Both the position numbers and the translations under genes were made by a program. The notes beneath the pieces are model-generated. The model was not told the DNA's origin and ran no database searches. It worked only from the letters and a program-made list of their open reading frames with translations. Positions 61,999 to 64,000 of a DNA stretch of 64,000 nucleotides are shown here, in pieces. The stretch is from the NCBI GenBank assembly GCA_023422775.1, contig JAFAGM010000140.1, positions 1-64,000 on the forward strand, written 5' to 3'. Positions within the stretch are counted from its first letter, which is position 1, and the number at the start of each line of letters is the position of its first letter. This stretch comes from Pseudomonadota bacterium. GTDB taxonomy: Bacteria > Pseudomonadota > Alphaproteobacteria > Rhizobiales > Xanthobacteraceae.

Positions 61999-62448
61999 AT
62001 GTCCGTAAGCATTGAACTGACCCGGGCCCAACGCAACGATCTGCGCACCATTGCTGCGATGATCATTCCCGCCAGCGACGAGTACAAGTTGCCCGGCGCC
62101 GACGATCCCGTGATCCACGCCGACATGCTGGCGACCCTCGGCCGCGACACCGCGCAAGTGGCGCAGGCGCTCGATCATCTCGCGCGCCTCGCCGGCCAGC
62201 CGCTGGCCGAACTCGACCCGGCCAAGCGCGATGCCGTTGCAACCGAGTTCCGCGCTACGGGCGGCGGCGCGGCGGCGACGCTCGTCCGCGTCGTCCTGCA
62301 ATGCTACTACCGCGACGATCGCGTGCTGCGTTCGCTCGGGCTCGAACTGCGTGCGCCGTTCCCGAAGGGTCATACGCTGGAGCAGGGCGACTGGGCGCTG
62401 CTCGATCCCGTCAGGGCACGGTCGGGGACGCTCCGGCGGGCGCAGTAA
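61999..62448 (+). CDS. Small partner subunit of GMC dehydrogenase (gluconate 2-dehydrogenase subunit 3-like)
   Basis: The 149-residue protein begins SVSIELTRAQRNDLRTIAAMIIPASDEYK, where LRTIAAMIIPASD is the typical opening of gluconate 2-dehydrogenase subunit 3 (residues 15-27), and ends QCYYRDDRVLRSLGLELRAP. No Tat or Sec signal is seen, unlike many family members, so a cytoplasmic complex with the GMC enzyme is more likely. It starts seven bases after the GMC stop. It is followed by a repeat fragment and a protease remnant. Confidence 0.75.
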   Translation: MSVSIELTRAQRNDLRTIAAMIIPASDEYKLPGADDPVIHADMLATLGRDTAQVAQALDHLARLAGQPLAELDPAKRDAVATEFRATGGGAAATLVRVVLQCYYRDDRVLRSLGLELRAPFPKGHTLEQGDWALLDPVRARSGTLRRAQ

Positions 62449-62458
62449 TCCAACTCAA

Positions 62459-62475
62459 GCTCCTCACCATGAGGG
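62459..62475. repeat. Fragment of repeat family A
   Basis: GCTCCTCACCATGAGGG matches the end of the family A repeat at 22672-22779. It lies just upstream of the protease remnant. Confidence 0.7.
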
Positions 62476-62494
62476 AATAGCGATGGGGGCATGA

Positions 62495-62665
62495 CTGACA
62501 GGCCGTCACGGCTACGTCCGGCGTGCCTTCATCGGCGTCGACGACCTGATCCGCGCCCTCGACCGCGACCGCATCGGCCGTACGCTCTCGATGGATGTGC
62601 TGCGGATGGGAAGGTTGTGCGCGATCGACATCCATCCGGTGGAGCGGAAGCCGGCGAAGCAGTGA
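62495..62665 (+). pseudogene. Remnant of an S1C (HtrA-type) serine protease with internal deletion
   Basis: The frame reads GRHGYVRRAFIGV, the linker that follows the protease domain in HtrA-like proteins, then at once VDDLIRALDRDRIGRTL and VLRMGRLCAIDIHP with ERKPAKQ and a stop, the end of a PDZ domain. The catalytic domain and most of the PDZ domain are missing, and the two parts appear joined at the shared GV dipeptide. No ribosome site or start fits. It is boxed by family A repeat sequence on both sides. Confidence 0.7.
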
Positions 62666-62673
62666 TATGTCAA

Positions 62674-62804
62674 ACCCTCATGGTGAGGAGCGCGGAAACG
62701 CGCGTCTCCGGACGATGCTTCGCATCGCCGTGAGAACCATGAGGCCGCAGTCGGGCCTGCATCCTTCGAGACGCGGCGCGAGCGCCGCTCCTCAGGATGA
62801 GGGG
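62674..62804. repeat. Palindromic intergenic repeat, family A copy 2 (inverted)
   Basis: Starting ACCCTCATGGTGAGGAGC and ending GCTCCTCAGGATGAGGGG, it matches the complement of the copy at 22672-22779, with GCATCCTTCGAGACGC in the middle. Confidence 0.88.
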
Positions 62805-62813
62805 AGAGAGGCG

Positions 62814-63596
62814 CTACTGCCGCAACGCCGCCAGCAATTCGTCCGGCGCTTCGGCCATGATCATGTGGCCAGCGCCCGGCACGACGATCGTGCGCGCATT
62901 CGGCGTTGCCGCCGCGAGAGTCTTGCCCGCCTTCGCAGGCGTCATCATGTCGCGCTCGCCGAGGATGAAGGTGGCGGGCACCTTGACCTGCGCGGCGGCC
63001 GCGAGCGCGTTCTGATACGAGTTGCAGGCGTTCAGGTCGTTGTAGAGCACGCCCGGCCGCGTCTGCTGCAGCACGCGCTGCGCGCCCTGATGCATCCATA
63101 GTCCCGGAGCGAGGCTGCCGCCGAGTTCGGCCTTGAAGCCGAGGCCCCAGATCGAGACCATGTCGATGGCATCGGGGCTGTTGGCCTCGGCGGCCTTGAG
63201 CAGATCGGGCCCCACCGTCATCGCGGCGGCGGTGCCGATCAGGCTGAGGCCCGAGACCTTGTCGGGATGCCGCGCCGACGTCTCCAGCGCGATCAGCGAT
63301 CCCATCGAGTGGCCGACGAGCCTGGCCTTCGGCGCGCGGGCGGCGTCGAGCAGGGCTGCGGTCCAGTCGGCCATGTCGGCGATGGTTGGAAGCGGGCTGC
63401 CTCCCGAGCGGCCGTGGCCCGGAAGATCAGGCGCCAGCACGGAATAGCCGTGATGCGAGAACCAGCGGCTGTGCAGCGCCCAGGTCGAATGATCGAACCC
63501 GGCGCCGTGCAGCATCACGACCGCGGGCAGCGAGGGATCGAACGGACGGCCGCCGGTGGCAACGAAGACATCGGCATCATTGACGGACAGCTTCAT
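62814..63596 (-). CDS. Alpha/beta hydrolase
   Basis: The 260-residue enzyme has the alpha/beta-hydrolase triad: nucleophile serine in LVGHSMGSLIALE, an oxyanion region VMLHGAGFDHSTWA, an acid in FILGERDMMTP and the histidine in VPGAGHMIMAEAP. The SVLAPDLPGHGRSGG stretch is typical of esterases and epoxide hydrolases of this type. It lies directly after the truncated sulfhydrylase gene on the same strand (3-base gap), so the two may be one transcript. The ester or lactone product of the nearby Baeyer-Villiger enzyme is a possible substrate, an inference only. Confidence 0.87.
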   Translation of the reverse strand: MKLSVNDADVFVATGGRPFDPSLPAVVMLHGAGFDHSTWALHSRWFSHHGYSVLAPDLPGHGRSGGSPLPTIADMADWTAALLDAARAPKARLVGHSMGSLIALETSARHPDKVSGLSLIGTAAAMTVGPDLLKAAEANSPDAIDMVSIWGLGFKAELGGSLAPGLWMHQGAQRVLQQTRPGVLYNDLNACNSYQNALAAAAQVKVPATFILGERDMMTPAKAGKTLAAATPNARTIVVPGAGHMIMAEAPDELLAALRQ

Positions 63597-63599
63597 GAT

Positions 63600-64000
63600 T
63601 CAAACCCTCTGCGACGCGCGAAGCGCCTGGCCGAGATCGTCGATGATGTCGGACACGCTTTCGATCCCGACCGACAGCCGTACCAGCTCCTCGCCGATGC
63701 CCGCCGCCTTCAACTGCGCGGCATCCATCTGCTGATGCGTCGTGCTCGCCGGGTGAATGACCAGCGTCTTGGCGTCGCCGACATTGGCGAGGTGGCTGAT
63801 CATTCGCAGCGATTCAATGAATTTCTTGCCCGCCGCACGGCCGCCCTTGATGCCGAACGAGACGATCGATCCGGCGCCGCGCGGCAGCAACTGCTTGGCG
63901 AGCTGATGGTCGGGATGATTTTCGAGCGCCGGATGCAGCACCCAGTCGACCGCCTTGTTGGCGGTCAGCGCCTCGAGCACCGCCAACGTATTGCTCATGT
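63600..64000 (-). CDS. O-acetylhomoserine sulfhydrylase-like protein, C-terminal part (runs off the window end)
   Basis: The visible part contains DWVLHPALENHPDHQLAKQL, GAGSIVSFGIKGGRAAGKKF, SHLANVGDAKTLVIHPASTT and the C-terminal EELVRLSVGIESVSDIIDDL. These are hallmarks of the PLP-dependent Cys/Met metabolism family, closest to O-acetylhomoserine aminocarboxypropyltransferase (MetY). The PLP lysine and N-terminal half lie beyond position 64000. The sequence shows a normal stop and no damage. Confidence 0.88.
   Translation of the reverse strand, partial: MSNTLAVLEALTANKAVDWVLHPALENHPDHQLAKQLLPRGAGSIVSFGIKGGRAAGKKFIESLRMISHLANVGDAKTLVIHPASTTHQQMDAAQLKAAGIGEELVRLSVGIESVSDIIDDLGQALRASQRV

Overview
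The window looks like chromosomal DNA of a GC-rich alphaproteobacterium, most likely Bradyrhizobium or a close relative. The pointers are high GC with strong third-position G/C bias (which opens many long antisense frames), several families of intergenic palindromic repeats typical of that group, many dipeptide-type ABC importers, and oxidative catabolic genes of bradyrhizobial type. No rRNA, tRNA, phage module or CRISPR array was seen. The genus is an inference from gene content.

Layout. 1-4212 (minus): an ABC importer with two permeases and two tandem paralogous binding proteins; the second binding protein is interrupted by an in-frame TAG. 4520-8239: small genes for a short orphan protein, a CHAD protein, a universal stress protein, a spermidine-synthase-like methyltransferase and a small XRE regulator. 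8250-15712 (minus): a tightly coupled operon xre-hyfB-hyfC-hyfE-hyfF-hyfG-hyfI for a membrane complex related to hydrogenase-4 and complex I. Its large subunit has serines in place of the first pair of nickel-iron cysteine ligands, so it is probably not a hydrogenase. A second, paralogous XRE gene lies convergently at the other end. 16235-19842: HD hydrolase, DUF2889 protein, quinone reductase and LLM flavin monooxygenase.

20067-29424 reads as a nitrogen-compound (purine, ureide or amide) catabolic region: DUF3830 protein, PuuE-like deacetylase, allantoate-type amidohydrolase, an unrecognised 499-residue protein, isochorismatase-type amidohydrolase, NCS2-type permease, VOC protein and an FAD amine oxidase. 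It is followed by a complete second oligopeptide-type importer (29410-34497, minus) with its two ATPases fused into one chain. 34924-38669 holds an HU protein with a clear terminator, a short-chain dehydrogenase homologue lacking the catalytic Tyr and Lys, a CmcJ/NvfI-type oxygenase homologue and an MFS exporter preceded by a hairpin that covers its ribosome-binding site.

38756-45136 carries an aminotransferase, HyuB and HyuA hydantoinase/oxoprolinase subunits and a convergent enolase-superfamily gene. 45496-56797 is a long plus-strand operon: a double CaiB-type CoA transferase, a complete third ABC importer, and a single-chain biotin-dependent acyl-CoA carboxylase. Together these suggest import, CoA activation and carboxylation of one unknown acid. 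56840-62448 is an oxidative set: a Baeyer-Villiger-type monooxygenase divergent from a CYP153-like P450, then a GMC dehydrogenase with a small partner subunit; a GIY-YIG nuclease gene boxed by two copies of a palindromic repeat sits inside it. The end holds a deleted HtrA-type protease remnant between repeat copies, an alpha/beta hydrolase and the C-terminal part of an O-acetylhomoserine sulfhydrylase-like gene.

At least four families of palindromic repeats lie between genes (22672/62674, 26949/35270, 43828, 59871/60286). The strongest candidates for new biology are the nickel-free Hyf-like complex bracketed by twin XRE genes, the transporter plus CoA-transferase plus carboxylase operon, and the repeat-boxed GIY-YIG gene.
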